Source of the DNA: Nitrospira sp.
GTDB taxonomy: Bacteria; Nitrospirota; Nitrospiria; Nitrospirales; Nitrospiraceae
Reading direction: 5' to 3'
NCBI GenBank assembly: GCA_016873515.1
Contig: VGXB01000002.1
Span: 31,986 to 95,985, forward strand
Length of the DNA: 64,000 nt
Below the pieces are notes generated by a model. It was not told the DNA's origin. It did no database searches and saw nothing but the letters and a program-made list of their open reading frames with translations. This document shows positions 47,654-56,252 of this stretch, one piece after another. Both the position numbers and the translations under genes were made by a program. The number at the start of each line of letters is the position of its first letter. Positions within the stretch are counted from its first letter, which is position 1.

Positions 47654-48091
47654 ATGACGGGTTCTATGCAGACAGCTCATATGCTCGATGCCATTGGAGC
47701 GATGGTCTCCCAGTTAAGACAATATGCCGCGACACTGCCCCCCGTCGTGTATCTGACGGCCGTACCGACCGGCGTCAAGCCGACGCTGGAAACCATTGAT
47801 ACGTATGAAGAGTGTGTGTCACGAGTCCGAGCGCAGAGTGCAGGGACCCCATACAAGAATTTTACTGAGAGGCTGATTGAATCCCTCGAAGCCTTTGAGG
47901 CAGGTCGGCTACTGGGATCGGTTCAACCCCTTCTGGCGTTGCTCGATCAATTAGAACGGATGAGCCAGGACAAGGAAATCGAGGTGGGGCGAATCGATGA
48001 GAAGCGAATCGGTGAATACCGCACGGTGCTGCGCAAGATTCTTCCCGGCAACAAGCCAGAGATGGACAGCTCAGGAAATGTGAGGGGATGA
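47654..48091 (+). CDS. Small cytoplasmic protein of unknown function
   Basis: A 145-residue, mostly helical protein without cysteines, signal or membrane segment. Seen: MLDAIGAMVSQLRQYAATLPPVVYLTAVP, ETIDTYEECVSRVRAQSAGT and a C-terminal acidic/basic run (ERMSQDKEIEVGRIDEKRIGEY). I know no family. ATG 47654 begins 9 bases after the pseudouridine synthase, so it is likely co-transcribed and may be related to RNA or ribosome function only by context. Confidence 0.7.
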   Translation: MTGSMQTAHMLDAIGAMVSQLRQYAATLPPVVYLTAVPTGVKPTLETIDTYEECVSRVRAQSAGTPYKNFTERLIESLEAFEAGRLLGSVQPLLALLDQLERMSQDKEIEVGRIDEKRIGEYRTVLRKILPGNKPEMDSSGNVRG

Positions 48092-48165
48092 TGGCCAATG
48101 TGAAATGGACTAGTTCAACGCACAGGTCCCCGTCACAATTTGCCATTCACCGTGCAGCGTTGTAT

Positions 48166-48345
48166 TCAGTGACCCATTTTGGGCCCCAGCGCATTCGCGC
48201 CCTCGGAGACCAAGCTAAAACGAACGGTGGAACGGCAGTGAGGGCATTGGGCGCGAACCGTGGTTTCGTTCACGGATTCATACTGGTCGGGCTTCAGCCA
48301 CATGAGTCGGAAGCACTTGGGACAACTACGGACTTGTGTTGACAT
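48166..48345 (-). CDS. Small zinc-ribbon-like protein
   Basis: A 59-residue protein with two CxxC pairs, SCPKCFRLMW and QCPHCRST, spaced 24 residues apart, a typical four-cysteine zinc ribbon of the kind seen in small rubredoxin-like or transcription-related proteins. ATG 48345 is preceded by GAGGAAAATC, a strong ribosome site at the correct distance. It is divergent from the GNAT gene, whose start is 60 bases away, and its product is unknown. Only the cysteine pattern and the ribosome site support it. Confidence 0.6.
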   Translation of the reverse strand: MSTQVRSCPKCFRLMWLKPDQYESVNETTVRAQCPHCRSTVRFSLVSEGANALGPKMGH

Positions 48346-48405
48346 GATTTTCCTCGTACACTTCGTGAAAAGCTGTGTTCTATAGGGAGAATAATTTAGT
48401 ACAAG

Positions 48406-48837
48406 ATGCCTCCCACGCTCAAGTCTGCCGTGACAATTTCTGATGCGACCGATCTTGATGCATCTCAGCTCCTTCGATTGTTCAACCAAGCGCCCTGGGC
48501 GAAGAATCGAACAGTAACGGATGCCCAAGCGATGCTGGACCACAGCGACGTGGTGCTGTGTGCCTGGGACGGCGATCGCTTGGTGGGGTTCGGTCGTGTC
48601 CTCACGGACTTTGTTTACCGCGCGACTATTTGGGACGTCATCGTTGATCAGTCGTATCAAAAACAAGGCGTTGGCACGGAGCTCGTTCAACGTATTTTGA
48701 ATCATCACCGCCTCAAGAAAGTCGAGCTCTTCTGGCTCTGTACCAGTCGCCCAGAGTTTTACAAAAAGCTGGGGTTCAGCTCAAAGGAACAGACCGGGAT
48801 GGTCTGGAGCCTGAGCAAGCAGGCCCGCGCAGAATGA
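48406..48837 (+). CDS. GNAT-family N-acetyltransferase
   Basis: A 143-residue GCN5-related acetyltransferase. The acetyl-CoA site is VIVDQSYQKQGVGTELVQRI (Q/RxxGxG/A, about 82-101), preceded by VLCAWDGDRLVGFGRV and followed by FWLCTSRPEFYKKLGF. Substrate unknown; similar small proteins acetylate amines or ribosomal proteins. AGGGAGAA is about 15 bases from ATG 48406. Confidence 0.9.
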   Translation: MPPTLKSAVTISDATDLDASQLLRLFNQAPWAKNRTVTDAQAMLDHSDVVLCAWDGDRLVGFGRVLTDFVYRATIWDVIVDQSYQKQGVGTELVQRILNHHRLKKVELFWLCTSRPEFYKKLGFSSKEQTGMVWSLSKQARAE

Positions 48838-49001
48838 CCGAATCTGGTCAGCCTTACTCCACTCGTGCAATGCACAAGTGAGATAAGTTCCCACCACCTA
48901 AAAAACAGCTTTGCGCTGAAGAGAAAGCCGAACGAAGAAGCGTTCCCATCGTCAATCTGGCTGGCGTTAGTGTGCGCGTGATCATCGTTCCGCTTGTAGG
49001 C

Positions 49002-49514
49002 TCATTCCGCGTTGAGGGCTACTCGTTCGTTGAGCCGATAAGCGGTTCCCCATCCTAGCCGCCATGCAAAGGTGTTACCGGGATTGATTCGAAAAGCTGT
49101 GTCTTCTCCGAAGCTCATATGCACATAAGGACTGAATTGGCCAAGTTTCATTAGACACAGTTCGACGGTGGGAAGCACTGAGATGGTGTCTTGGTGTCTG
49201 AGATTCACGTCCGGCCGTTCCTCGCTGATTCCATGCCGTTCCTATTCAACCATTAAGCCAGCCAAGAACCAGATGTTAAAACTGTAGAGACCTTGAAAAT
49301 TAATCGGCGGTCCGATCGATGTTGATATGTTGTCGGAGAGTTTTTGCGCCAGTGGCGAAAAACCGACTTGAAATCCCAGCACCCACTTTCCAGTCTTAAT
49401 GCCCCCAAACTGTTGTTTCGCTTCTTCAGCTGACGAGGCAGTCGGAATCGATAGGTCGCTGAGGCCGAACACCAAGAGTGCAAACAGCTATGATCGTACG
49501 AATCGGTAAGACAT
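49002..49514 (-). pseudogene. Broken outer-membrane beta-barrel-like gene
   Basis: In one frame from ATG 49514 (GGAGGAGTGTC before it) the sequence reads MSYRFVRS, TAG (49488-49490), then LFALLVFGLSDLSIPTASSAEEAK, a signal peptide with its cleavage, then VLGFQVGFSPLAQKLSDNI, IWFLAGLMVE, TAG (49242-49244), then PTVELCLMKLGQFSPYVHM, SFGEDTAFRINPGN, WRLGWGTAYRLNERVAL, a stretch typical of beta-barrel outer-membrane proteins. Two in-frame TAG codons, one in the signal peptide and one in the barrel, would each stop it. Product probably absent; function unknown. Confidence 0.75.
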
Positions 49515-49607
49515 GACACTCCTCCTTTTTTCGCGCAGCATTGCCAATCCACTCGCTGGGAGCGAACGCGCGATGAGATGACTCGTATGGACCGGTGGGC
49601 AGCGTGA

Positions 49608-49973
49608 GTGGCGGAGAGCGAGTTCGTGCCAGATGCGCCCACCATCGGCCCGGTTCCGCCTCTCGTGCAAGCCCACCAGATCGGGAAACTGCTCTTTGCA
49701 CGGATCAGGGAGTATTGGGCGAAGCACAGCGTACAAGTGTGCCGTGGGCCCATCGAAGATGCGATCAGCATCTCGGCGCCTAGCTCACTAACGCCGCGAC
49801 AGCAGGCGTGGGATCCGAAGAGGCACCAGATCAAGACGGTCCCCCCAGGAGTGGCCGTGGTAACCACCACAGAAACAGATTTCCCAGTGAAATGGTGGAT
49901 TACTCAAACCCTCCTTAAGATCAATAGCCACGTCTCATCTCATTACACAGATGCGGGTGTAAAACTCGTCTGA
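49608..49973 (+). CDS. Uncertain ORF between the broken OMP gene and znuB
   Basis: A 121-codon frame from GTG 49608 with protein-like composition (VQAHQIGKLLFARIREYWAKHS, AWDPKRHQIKTVPPGVAVVTTTE, KWWITQTLLKINSHVS). No clear ribosome site, no family known to me. It may be a real gene, a fragment or chance. Its neighbours are on the other strand. Confidence 0.35.
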   Translation: MAESEFVPDAPTIGPVPPLVQAHQIGKLLFARIREYWAKHSVQVCRGPIEDAISISAPSSLTPRQQAWDPKRHQIKTVPPGVAVVTTTETDFPVKWWITQTLLKINSHVSSHYTDAGVKLV

Positions 49974-49987
49974 GCCCTTTCGGGGGA

Positions 49988-50818
49988 CTAGTGGGAGTGT
50001 GTAGGAGAGGAACGGTTCATTCGTTTTGGTGAGAGGAACACTGCGCAAAAGAACAATACCGTGGCTAAGAGGACGATGGCAGGCCCGGAGGGAAGATCAC
50101 AGACCGCTGAGATGATGACACCGCCTACGGCCGTTGTTACCCCGATTGCCATTGAATACAGAGTGAGAGTTTTCAGACTGTGGGTCAGCTGATAGGCTGT
50201 CGAAGCTGGAATCAGGATCATGGCAAATACCAAAATCGCGCCGACGGTCTTCATTGATACGACCACTGTGAGCGCGACGAGGGTCAACAGGAGAAAGAAC
50301 ATCAGGCGTGCTGGGACTCCGGAGGCTTCGGCCATCTCTTGATCGAACGCGATAAAGTACAGTTCTTTGGAACACAGCAGAATGAGGCCAAGCACGAGTA
50401 TGGTCAATCCACTGATCACGAGCAGCTCATTATCGGTCACCGAAAGGACACTGCCGAATAAGTAGCCGTAGACCTCCGGATTGTAGTTCTTCATCAGACC
50501 GATGAATAGAATCGCGAGGGCCATCGTCGTGGTGTACAGGATGCCGATGGAGACATCCAGTTTCATCCCGCCCCTCTCTTCGACCCACCCGGTGATCCAG
50601 ACTGTTGCAAGGCCGAAGACAATCGCCAAGAACAGCGGCGGCCAGCCTATCAGGTAGCCCAGCGCGACCCCGGCAAAAGCAGCATGCGACGTGCCGGCGC
50701 CAACGAATGCGAGTCCACGCAACACGACGAACACGCCGATCACCGAACAGAGCCCTCCGACCATCGCGGCTGCGAGCAGGGACCGGTGCATGAAATCGTA
50801 GGTGAAAAGGTCAAGCAT
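49988..50818 (-). CDS. znuB: Zinc/manganese ABC transporter permease (ZnuB type)
   Basis: A 276-residue multi-pass inner-membrane permease of the ABC-3 family. GAGTSHAAFAGVALGYL carries the permease signature that contacts the ATPase and VSIGILYTTTMALAI is the conserved helix; the remaining segments are hydrophobic. With the ATPase and solute-binding gene it forms the importer. The gap to znuC is 17 bases. Confidence 0.93.
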   Translation of the reverse strand: MLDLFTYDFMHRSLLAAAMVGGLCSVIGVFVVLRGLAFVGAGTSHAAFAGVALGYLIGWPPLFLAIVFGLATVWITGWVEERGGMKLDVSIGILYTTTMALAILFIGLMKNYNPEVYGYLFGSVLSVTDNELLVISGLTILVLGLILLCSKELYFIAFDQEMAEASGVPARLMFFLLLTLVALTVVVSMKTVGAILVFAMILIPASTAYQLTHSLKTLTLYSMAIGVTTAVGGVIISAVCDLPSGPAIVLLATVLFFCAVFLSPKRMNRSSPTHSH

Positions 50819-50835
50819 GGAACCGAATCATTCGA

Positions 50836-51672
50836 TCAATGGTGATGGTGATAGTCCTCGACGATGACGAGATCCTTCTTGGTGATGACGAGATCTTTGC
50901 CGTACACTTCGCGGAGAATATTGGGCTTGAGCACGTCAGCCGGAGGAGCGGCGGCATAGAGTTTGGTTTTGAGCAGCACCAGCCGATCCACGCGAGATCT
51001 AATCATATTGATGTCATGGGTAATAAGGAGCACGGTCAATTTCAGTTCTTCGTGCAGCTGTTGAACCAATTCGATGACGTTGTGCTGGGTTGTGATATCA
51101 AGTCCGGTCGTCAGTTCGTCTAGCAAGAGGACTTTCGGCTGCTGCGCCAGTGCCCGCGCAATAAATACTCGCTGCTGCTGGCCTCCGGAGAGATGCCCCA
51201 GAGCAGTGTCCTGATGTCCGTCCATGGAGACATGGGCAAGCGCGTCTGTCACGATTTTCCGATCCTTGGCATTCGGATGTCTGAACAACCCCAACGACCC
51301 GTAACGGCCCATCATGACAGTTTCGAGCACCGTCACCGGGAAATTGCGATCGACGACGCCTTTCTGCGGCAGATAGCCGATCTTGGCGCGATGGTGGCAT
51401 CGTAACTCTTCGCAGGCGCAGTCGAATATATGCAGGTGGCCCTCAATGGGTGCCATTAGTCCCAAGATCGCGCGACAGAGTGTGGTTTTCCCTGATCCAT
51501 TGGGGCCGATGACCCCAACGAACTCACCGTCATGAATGGTGAGAGAAATGTCCTGGAGCGCCATGACGCCGGGAAACCCAAACGAGGCGTGCTCAAACCG
51601 AATGATCGGTTCTTGTCGATCTATGAGCACGGCGTCGGTAATCCTTCTGGCGATTCTGGCGGAGATGGACAC
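50836..51672 (-). CDS. znuC: Zinc/manganese ABC transporter ATPase (ZnuC type)
   Basis: A 278-residue ABC ATPase: Walker A GVIGPNGSGKTTLCRAI, signature LSGGQQQRVFIARALAQ, Walker B VLLLDELTTGLD and a switch histidine in VLLITHDINM. The C-terminus ends in VIVEDYHHHH, a histidine run that may bind zinc. Start GTG 51672 or GTG 51630; the former overlaps nothing and gives a 14-residue longer protein. It sits 9 bases after znuA. Confidence 0.93.
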   Translation of the reverse strand: MSISARIARRITDAVLIDRQEPIIRFEHASFGFPGVMALQDISLTIHDGEFVGVIGPNGSGKTTLCRAILGLMAPIEGHLHIFDCACEELRCHHRAKIGYLPQKGVVDRNFPVTVLETVMMGRYGSLGLFRHPNAKDRKIVTDALAHVSMDGHQDTALGHLSGGQQQRVFIARALAQQPKVLLLDELTTGLDITTQHNVIELVQQLHEELKLTVLLITHDINMIRSRVDRLVLLKTKLYAAAPPADVLKPNILREVYGKDLVITKKDLVIVEDYHHHH

Positions 51673-51681
51673 TCAAGACTG

Positions 51682-52599
51682 TCAAGTCTGGCTCAGGGCG
51701 TCGGTCAATTGGACCACATTATAACGAAGCATGTCGAGGTAGGTCTTTGTGCCAGGTAGGCCTCCTGGCAAGGTGGTCAACACGACGACCCGCGCGTGGG
51801 TCTCCTTCGCGATGAGCAAGGGGAGCCGCTGGCTGAGTTGGATTTCCGAAACGATGACGGCGATGCGGTCTTTCTTGATCGTCGCAATCAATGACTGCAG
51901 GTGCAGGGCCGATGACTCCGTACCCGACTGCATCTGAATCGTTCCCGCAATCTCAAAGCCAAAGTGCCTCGCGAAATAAGGCCATGCCGGGTGGTGGGCA
52001 ATGAAGCGACGATCCGGCAGTGAGAGGACTCTCCGGGACAGTTCGGTTCGCAGCAGATCCAATTGATGACGATAGGCAGCCAAGTTATGGTGATATTCGT
52101 CTGTGTGAGCAGGGTCGATCAGAATCAAGGCCTCGGTAATATGGCGCAACATAATGATAGCGTTGTCGGGATCCAGCCAGATATGGGGGTTCCCCGTTGC
52201 TCCACCAGCGGTCTCATCCTCGTGTGCTCCATGCCGATAGCTCGAGTCATCGTGGATTACACCGATACCCTGAGACGTTGTGACGACTCGCAACGACGGG
52301 CTGCCAGCCGTTTTTACCAGCGAGGCGACCCACACCTCCAATCCCATGCCAATTTCGAACATGAGGTGGGCCTTTCGCACGGCAACGAGGTCGGACGGCT
52401 TGGGCGAATAGGTATGTTCGTTTTCATAGCCGCTCAACAATGATTGCACGCGTACATGAGAACGTCCGACCTGCTCCGTGAGATCTTTCAAGACCGGAAT
52501 GGTCACGATCACGTTGATCGGATCTCGGGCATCCGCCCTTGTGGGATGTAGCGACAGGCCAGCGAGGATCGCAAGAAACAACAGAATGGATGCGTGCAT
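51682..52599 (-). CDS. znuA: Metal-binding periplasmic protein (ZnuA type)
   Basis: A 305-residue cluster A-I solute-binding protein with a signal peptide (ASILLFLAILAGLSLHPTRADA). Histidine ligands are probably in NEHTYSPKPSDL, GNPHIWLDP and IAHHPAWPYFARHFG. A short His-rich loop (SYRHGAHEDE) before the second ligand is typical of zinc proteins such as ZnuA. The final acidic ligand is in IVSEIQLS. I take ATG 52599, which starts the signal peptide; ATG 52620 is an alternative. First gene of znuACB on the minus strand, divergent from anmK. Confidence 0.92.
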   Translation of the reverse strand: MHASILLFLAILAGLSLHPTRADARDPINVIVTIPVLKDLTEQVGRSHVRVQSLLSGYENEHTYSPKPSDLVAVRKAHLMFEIGMGLEVWVASLVKTAGSPSLRVVTTSQGIGVIHDDSSYRHGAHEDETAGGATGNPHIWLDPDNAIIMLRHITEALILIDPAHTDEYHHNLAAYRHQLDLLRTELSRRVLSLPDRRFIAHHPAWPYFARHFGFEIAGTIQMQSGTESSALHLQSLIATIKKDRIAVIVSEIQLSQRLPLLIAKETHARVVVLTTLPGGLPGTKTYLDMLRYNVVQLTDALSQT

Positions 52600-52781
52600 T
52601 TTACGGATCCCCTGAAGCATGGGCGCGGACCGTATCACTGCGTATCCAGGAAAGTCAATGCGAGTGCTGCCGCGTGGTTTCGCCATCGGCTGCGATCGGC
52701 TTGACCAGCAGTCTAACTTCGATTAGCGTAGCACACGTGAACCCCTGGCTCGCGCGGTGGAGATGAAAGGGTGGCCTCACG

Positions 52782-53972
52782 ATGAAAGCTATTGGGTTAA
52801 TGTCTGGAACATCCAGTGACGGTGTCGATGCCGCTCTGGTCGAGATTGGATGCCGCAAGTCGAACGTGCACGTTGAAATGGTCGCCTTTCATACGCTGCC
52901 GTATCCGCGCTCCCTCCAGCGGCGCATTCTATCCGCATCGGTGTCCGGAACGGTGTCTGAATTGTGCCACCTGAACGCGCTCCTGGGCGAGTGGTTTGCC
53001 AATGCGGCATTGGGTGTGATTCGAGCCGCGAAGTTGCATTCGAAAGACATCGATTTGATCGGTTCACACGGCCAAACCGTGCAACATTTGCCCTATGGCA
53101 TCAAGGATTCCGGCGTCGGCATCATTCGCTCGACGCTCCAAATTGCCGAGCCGGCCGTCATTGCTGAACGGACGGGAATCACAACGGTTGCCAACTTTCG
53201 CCAGCGTGATATTGCCGCAGGTGGACAGGGCGCACCGCTGACGTCCGGAGTTCATGCCCTTCTCTTCCGCCACCCGCGTCTCGCACGGCTCATTGTGAAT
53301 CTCGGTGGTATCAGCAACGTCACTCATCTTCCGCGAGGATCGGGAGTCAACGGGCTGGTTGCGTTTGACACGGGGCCGGCCAACATGGTGTTGGATGGAC
53401 TGATGGCTCGGACCACAAATGGGCGAACGCTGATGGATCGTGAGGGGCAATTAACGGGACGTGGGAAGGTGGATGGGCGCTTGTTAGCCAAACTGCTCGC
53501 CCATCCGTACTTGTCTCAAGCTCCGCCGAAATCGACGGGACGGGAAGCTTTTGGGGCGAAGATGCTTGACGAGTTGATGAGGATGCAGCAGGCCCAGCAG
53601 CTGCCAATTGAGAATCTTCTGGCGACGTGCAGCCGATGGACGGCTGAAGCCGTGGGCACGGCCAGGCGCTGGATTCATGGTGAACTTGACGAAGTAATCG
53701 TCGGCGGCGGCGGTGTCCGGAATCGTGCCATCATGCGGCATCTTGCGGAAGTCTTTACACCGGTACCGGTGAGTACGTTCGAGTCACATGGGTGGGACAG
53801 CAAGGCGCTGGAAGCTGTGGCCTTTGCCGTGTTGGCATATCAAACCGCAACGAATCAGTATGGAAACGTGCCCTCTGTCACCGGCGCGTCTCACCCGTCG
53901 GTGCTGGGCTGTATTGTTCCGAACGGTCCTGGATGGCTTGCCAGGATTCGATCGCTTCCTGGACAGAAATAG
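52782..53972 (+). CDS. anmK: 1,6-anhydro-N-acetylmuramate kinase
   Basis: AnmK phosphorylates and opens 1,6-anhydroMurNAc released from peptidoglycan, feeding recycling of cell wall sugars. The 396-residue protein has the ATP site GLMSGTSSDGVDAALV, GSHGQTVQHLPYG and GGVRNRAIM and matches the family throughout. ATG 52782 with a weak AAGGGTGG before it; a probable TTGACC...TAGCGT promoter lies upstream (52701-52729), only weakly supported. The DUF2726 gene starts 8 bases later. Confidence 0.96.
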   Translation: MKAIGLMSGTSSDGVDAALVEIGCRKSNVHVEMVAFHTLPYPRSLQRRILSASVSGTVSELCHLNALLGEWFANAALGVIRAAKLHSKDIDLIGSHGQTVQHLPYGIKDSGVGIIRSTLQIAEPAVIAERTGITTVANFRQRDIAAGGQGAPLTSGVHALLFRHPRLARLIVNLGGISNVTHLPRGSGVNGLVAFDTGPANMVLDGLMARTTNGRTLMDREGQLTGRGKVDGRLLAKLLAHPYLSQAPPKSTGREAFGAKMLDELMRMQQAQQLPIENLLATCSRWTAEAVGTARRWIHGELDEVIVGGGGVRNRAIMRHLAEVFTPVPVSTFESHGWDSKALEAVAFAVLAYQTATNQYGNVPSVTGASHPSVLGCIVPNGPGWLARIRSLPGQK

Positions 53973-53980
53973 GGCGTCCG

Positions 53981-54484
53981 ATGGAAGCCGCACTGATCAT
54001 TGGGGCTGTGGTGCTGACGGCTCTAGGGTGGTTTCTCCCGGTGTTTTACAAGAAACCTGAGGAACCGGAAGCCTTTTATCTTCCCCCCAACACGATCGTC
54101 ACATCAGACCCTATTTTTACCGAGCCGGAGCTCTTTCTCTACAATCTGTTGCAGATGGCGGTCCAAGACCGCTATCTGATTCTTGCGCAGGTTCCCCTCT
54201 GGGCCTGTGTGTCCGTTGACACGCCGGAGAAAGCTCGATCGAAGTTGTTGAATCACCTGGCATTCAAACGAGTCGACTTTGTGCTCCTCCATCCAGGTAC
54301 CCGGCATATTGAGCAAGTGGTCCAAATAGACCATGCGTCTTTTGATCCCTCTGCCGTGGAGCGTCGGCGTGTGGTCGAATCCATCTTGGACGCGGCAGGG
54401 ATCAAGTTGGTGTTTGTGCAGTCGAAGAAGTCTTACACGATCCCCGAACTCACGGCACTCCTCGGTTTGGAGACAGACGAGTGA
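53981..54484 (+). CDS. DUF2726-domain protein with N-terminal membrane anchor
   Basis: A 167-residue protein with an N-terminal membrane segment (ALIIGAVVLTALGWFLPVF) and then a nuclease-like DUF2726 domain: LFLYNLLQMAVQDRYLILAQVPL, LAFKRVDFVLLHPGTRHIEQVVQID and LVFVQSKKSYTIPEL. DUF2726 is related to the restriction-type PD-(D/E)XK fold, with VDFVLL and the acidic/lysine residues after it in the expected place; activity is untested. ATAGGGCG before ATG 53981. Probably co-transcribed with anmK. Confidence 0.85.
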   Translation: MEAALIIGAVVLTALGWFLPVFYKKPEEPEAFYLPPNTIVTSDPIFTEPELFLYNLLQMAVQDRYLILAQVPLWACVSVDTPEKARSKLLNHLAFKRVDFVLLHPGTRHIEQVVQIDHASFDPSAVERRRVVESILDAAGIKLVFVQSKKSYTIPELTALLGLETDE

Positions 54485-54548
54485 ATTGCCTCTTGAGGAG
54501 CCCTGCTCTTCACAGAGTCGCGGTCTAGTCCGATTGTCTGTCGCCCTG

Positions 54549-55019
54549 TTAATACATCTCGGCTGTTAGTTCAGTGGCCTTACGGGCCAGCGCCGCTTCA
54601 GAGGTGGCCAAGTATTGGTCGATGACGTGATCGAACATGACGCGCGCGATATCATGAACACCGAGCTTGGTGTAGGTTTGGCCAAGCTTGAGCACGGACG
54701 CGGCCGTCTTGGGACTCAAAGGGTAGTTCATGACAACGCTATAGAATGAGTTGAGCGCTTCCTTGTAGCGCTCCATGCGGTAGTGGCATTCTTCAATCCA
54801 ATATTGAGCATTGGCCACCAAGGCTGATTGGCTGTGGATCTTCATGAAGAGGCTGAAACCCGCCAGCGCAGCTTCATATTCGCGATGCTTGAATTCGGTC
54901 GTGATTCGATCATACAGTCGCCGAGACATGTCGTGCATGTGTTTGGGGGCGGCGAAGGACAGTCCAGCGAATATGAGGGTTGAGAGTACAAGCGAGATGC
55001 CGATTGCGCACAGTCTCAT
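54549..55019 (-). CDS. Exported TPR-repeat protein (YbgF-like)
   Basis: A 156-residue protein with a signal peptide (AIGISLVLSTLIFAGLSFA) and TPR-like repeats: YEAALAGFSLFMKIHSQSAL, ANAQYWIEECHYRMERYKEAL, SVVMNYPLSPKTAASVLKLGQTYTKLG. This matches the C-terminal repeat part of YbgF/CpoB, which coordinates envelope constriction, but the coiled-coil is absent. GGAGGTGCATCT directly before ATG 55019 is an excellent ribosome site. Confidence 0.85.
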   Translation of the reverse strand: MRLCAIGISLVLSTLIFAGLSFAAPKHMHDMSRRLYDRITTEFKHREYEAALAGFSLFMKIHSQSALVANAQYWIEECHYRMERYKEALNSFYSVVMNYPLSPKTAASVLKLGQTYTKLGVHDIARVMFDHVIDQYLATSEAALARKATELTAEMY

Positions 55020-55089
55020 AGATGCACCTCCATAGCGATTCAACAAGGAGCCCAGAATCTGTTTAGGCAATCGCTATGCCACGGGGGAT

Positions 55090-55365
55090 GTGGCCGCAGT
55101 CAACAATCACCATAGAAACCAATATGCTATCAGGCGAAAAGACTGTCCATGTGAATTATTTCTCACACGGCTCAACGAGCACAAGACAGATTTGTACGAT
55201 ACAAAGGCCTTGGGAGGGAGGGCCAATTTTTGCCCTATCTGCGGTCGTGGCTATTTCTGGATAAGTATGGATCACCGGCAGAGTGAACGGGATAGGCACT
55301 CGATTGACAACAGCCGCGTCATATTGGAGAGTCTCACGCGATCGGGAGGAACATGCAGTGGGTGA
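55090..55365 (+). CDS. Small four-cysteine protein coupled to the beta-helix gene
   Basis: A 91-residue frame with cysteine pairs CPCE and FCPICGRGYFW, a likely zinc ribbon, and an acidic/basic C-terminus. The start is unsure: ATG 55090 follows ACGGGGG too closely. Its stop overlaps by 8 bases the GTG of the beta-helix gene, and the ribosome site GGAGGAACATGCA of that gene lies inside it. The overlap and the cysteine pattern suggest a real small gene. Confidence 0.5.
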   Translation: MAAVNNHHRNQYAIRRKDCPCELFLTRLNEHKTDLYDTKALGGRANFCPICGRGYFWISMDHRQSERDRHSIDNSRVILESLTRSGGTCSG

Positions 55366-56155
55366 GGAAGTAGAATCGGTGCCGGAAAACCCTCGTGGGG
55401 GCCGTACGTTGATCGTTGATGCCAGTGACGCTCGGTGTTATCCGAGGCCCAGTGCCGCGCTCGACGAGGCGGGCAACCTAGACCAGGTTTACGTTCGCCC
55501 TGGGACGTATGAGGATAAAGTCTTTGTGAACGAGCGGCCTGTTTGGCTCGTGGGCGCAGGACGTGATTCTGTGCACATCTTCAGCCGGCGCGGAGGGCCG
55601 CTGTATTTACAGCGGGTCTCGACCGGTCGTATCTCCGGTATCACATTCCGCTATGTCGGTAGCGATCAACACTCCGCAATCAACGCCCTTGATTCGACGT
55701 GTGTGATTACTCAGTGCCGAGCGATGGAAGGAATTCTGTCCGGCGTGGTGTTGTACGGACCCGAATGCCGGGTTACCTTCGTGGAGAATGAAGTGTGCCG
55801 TAATCGAGAATCAGGCATTTTCGTCTTCGCCGGGGCCCAACCACGTGTGGCGCAGAATCGTTGTATCGAGAACCATCATTTTGGGATTGCCGTTCGCGAT
55901 TCAGGCAGCCGCCCCGACATTGTGCGTAATCTCTGCGAAGCCAACATGCTCAGCGGGATGCTCTTGTTTCACCACGGTGGCGCGATGGTTGTGGGCAATA
56001 TCTGCAGATACAACCAGCATTGGGGCGTGTTGATGACGCCGGATTCGCATCCAAACCCACTGCCCGCAGAGTTGGCAGATGTGAACGATCTGACACAGAA
56101 TCCACGAGGTGCCTTGACCATCACTGAACAGCCGCTCGCCGATATCGGCCGATAA
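55358..56155 (+). CDS. Right-handed parallel beta-helix protein
   Basis: A 265-residue protein with repeated turns like pectate lyase/NosD-type beta helices: IVDASDARCYPRPSAALDEA, VWLVGAGRDSVHIFSRRGG, GITFRYVGSDQHSAI, CRVTFVENEVCRNRESGIFVF, QPRVAQNRCIENHHFGIAV, PDIVRNLCEANMLSGMLLFH, AMVVGNICRYNQHWGVLM. The periodic asparagine ladder (ENEVCRN, QNRCIEN, RNLCEAN, GNICRYN) is clear, with a repeat of about 23 residues. No signal peptide is seen. GTG 55358 with GGAGG at the right distance sets the start. Function unknown; many such domains bind carbohydrate. Confidence 0.85.
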   Translation: MGEEVESVPENPRGGRTLIVDASDARCYPRPSAALDEAGNLDQVYVRPGTYEDKVFVNERPVWLVGAGRDSVHIFSRRGGPLYLQRVSTGRISGITFRYVGSDQHSAINALDSTCVITQCRAMEGILSGVVLYGPECRVTFVENEVCRNRESGIFVFAGAQPRVAQNRCIENHHFGIAVRDSGSRPDIVRNLCEANMLSGMLLFHHGGAMVVGNICRYNQHWGVLMTPDSHPNPLPAELADVNDLTQNPRGALTITEQPLADIGR

Positions 56156-56252
56156 TGCGCGAATGCGATAAGAGTATCCCGTGCGGTGTTACCTAGCTGT
56201 CAAGGCAAGGTTGAACGGCGGGCAATGGTCTGCCAATAGTGTGATGGCCACG

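Noticed and set aside
48339..48385. TTGACA and TATAGG between the zinc-ribbon and GNAT genes as one promoter
   Set aside because: The spacing between the boxes is far too long.
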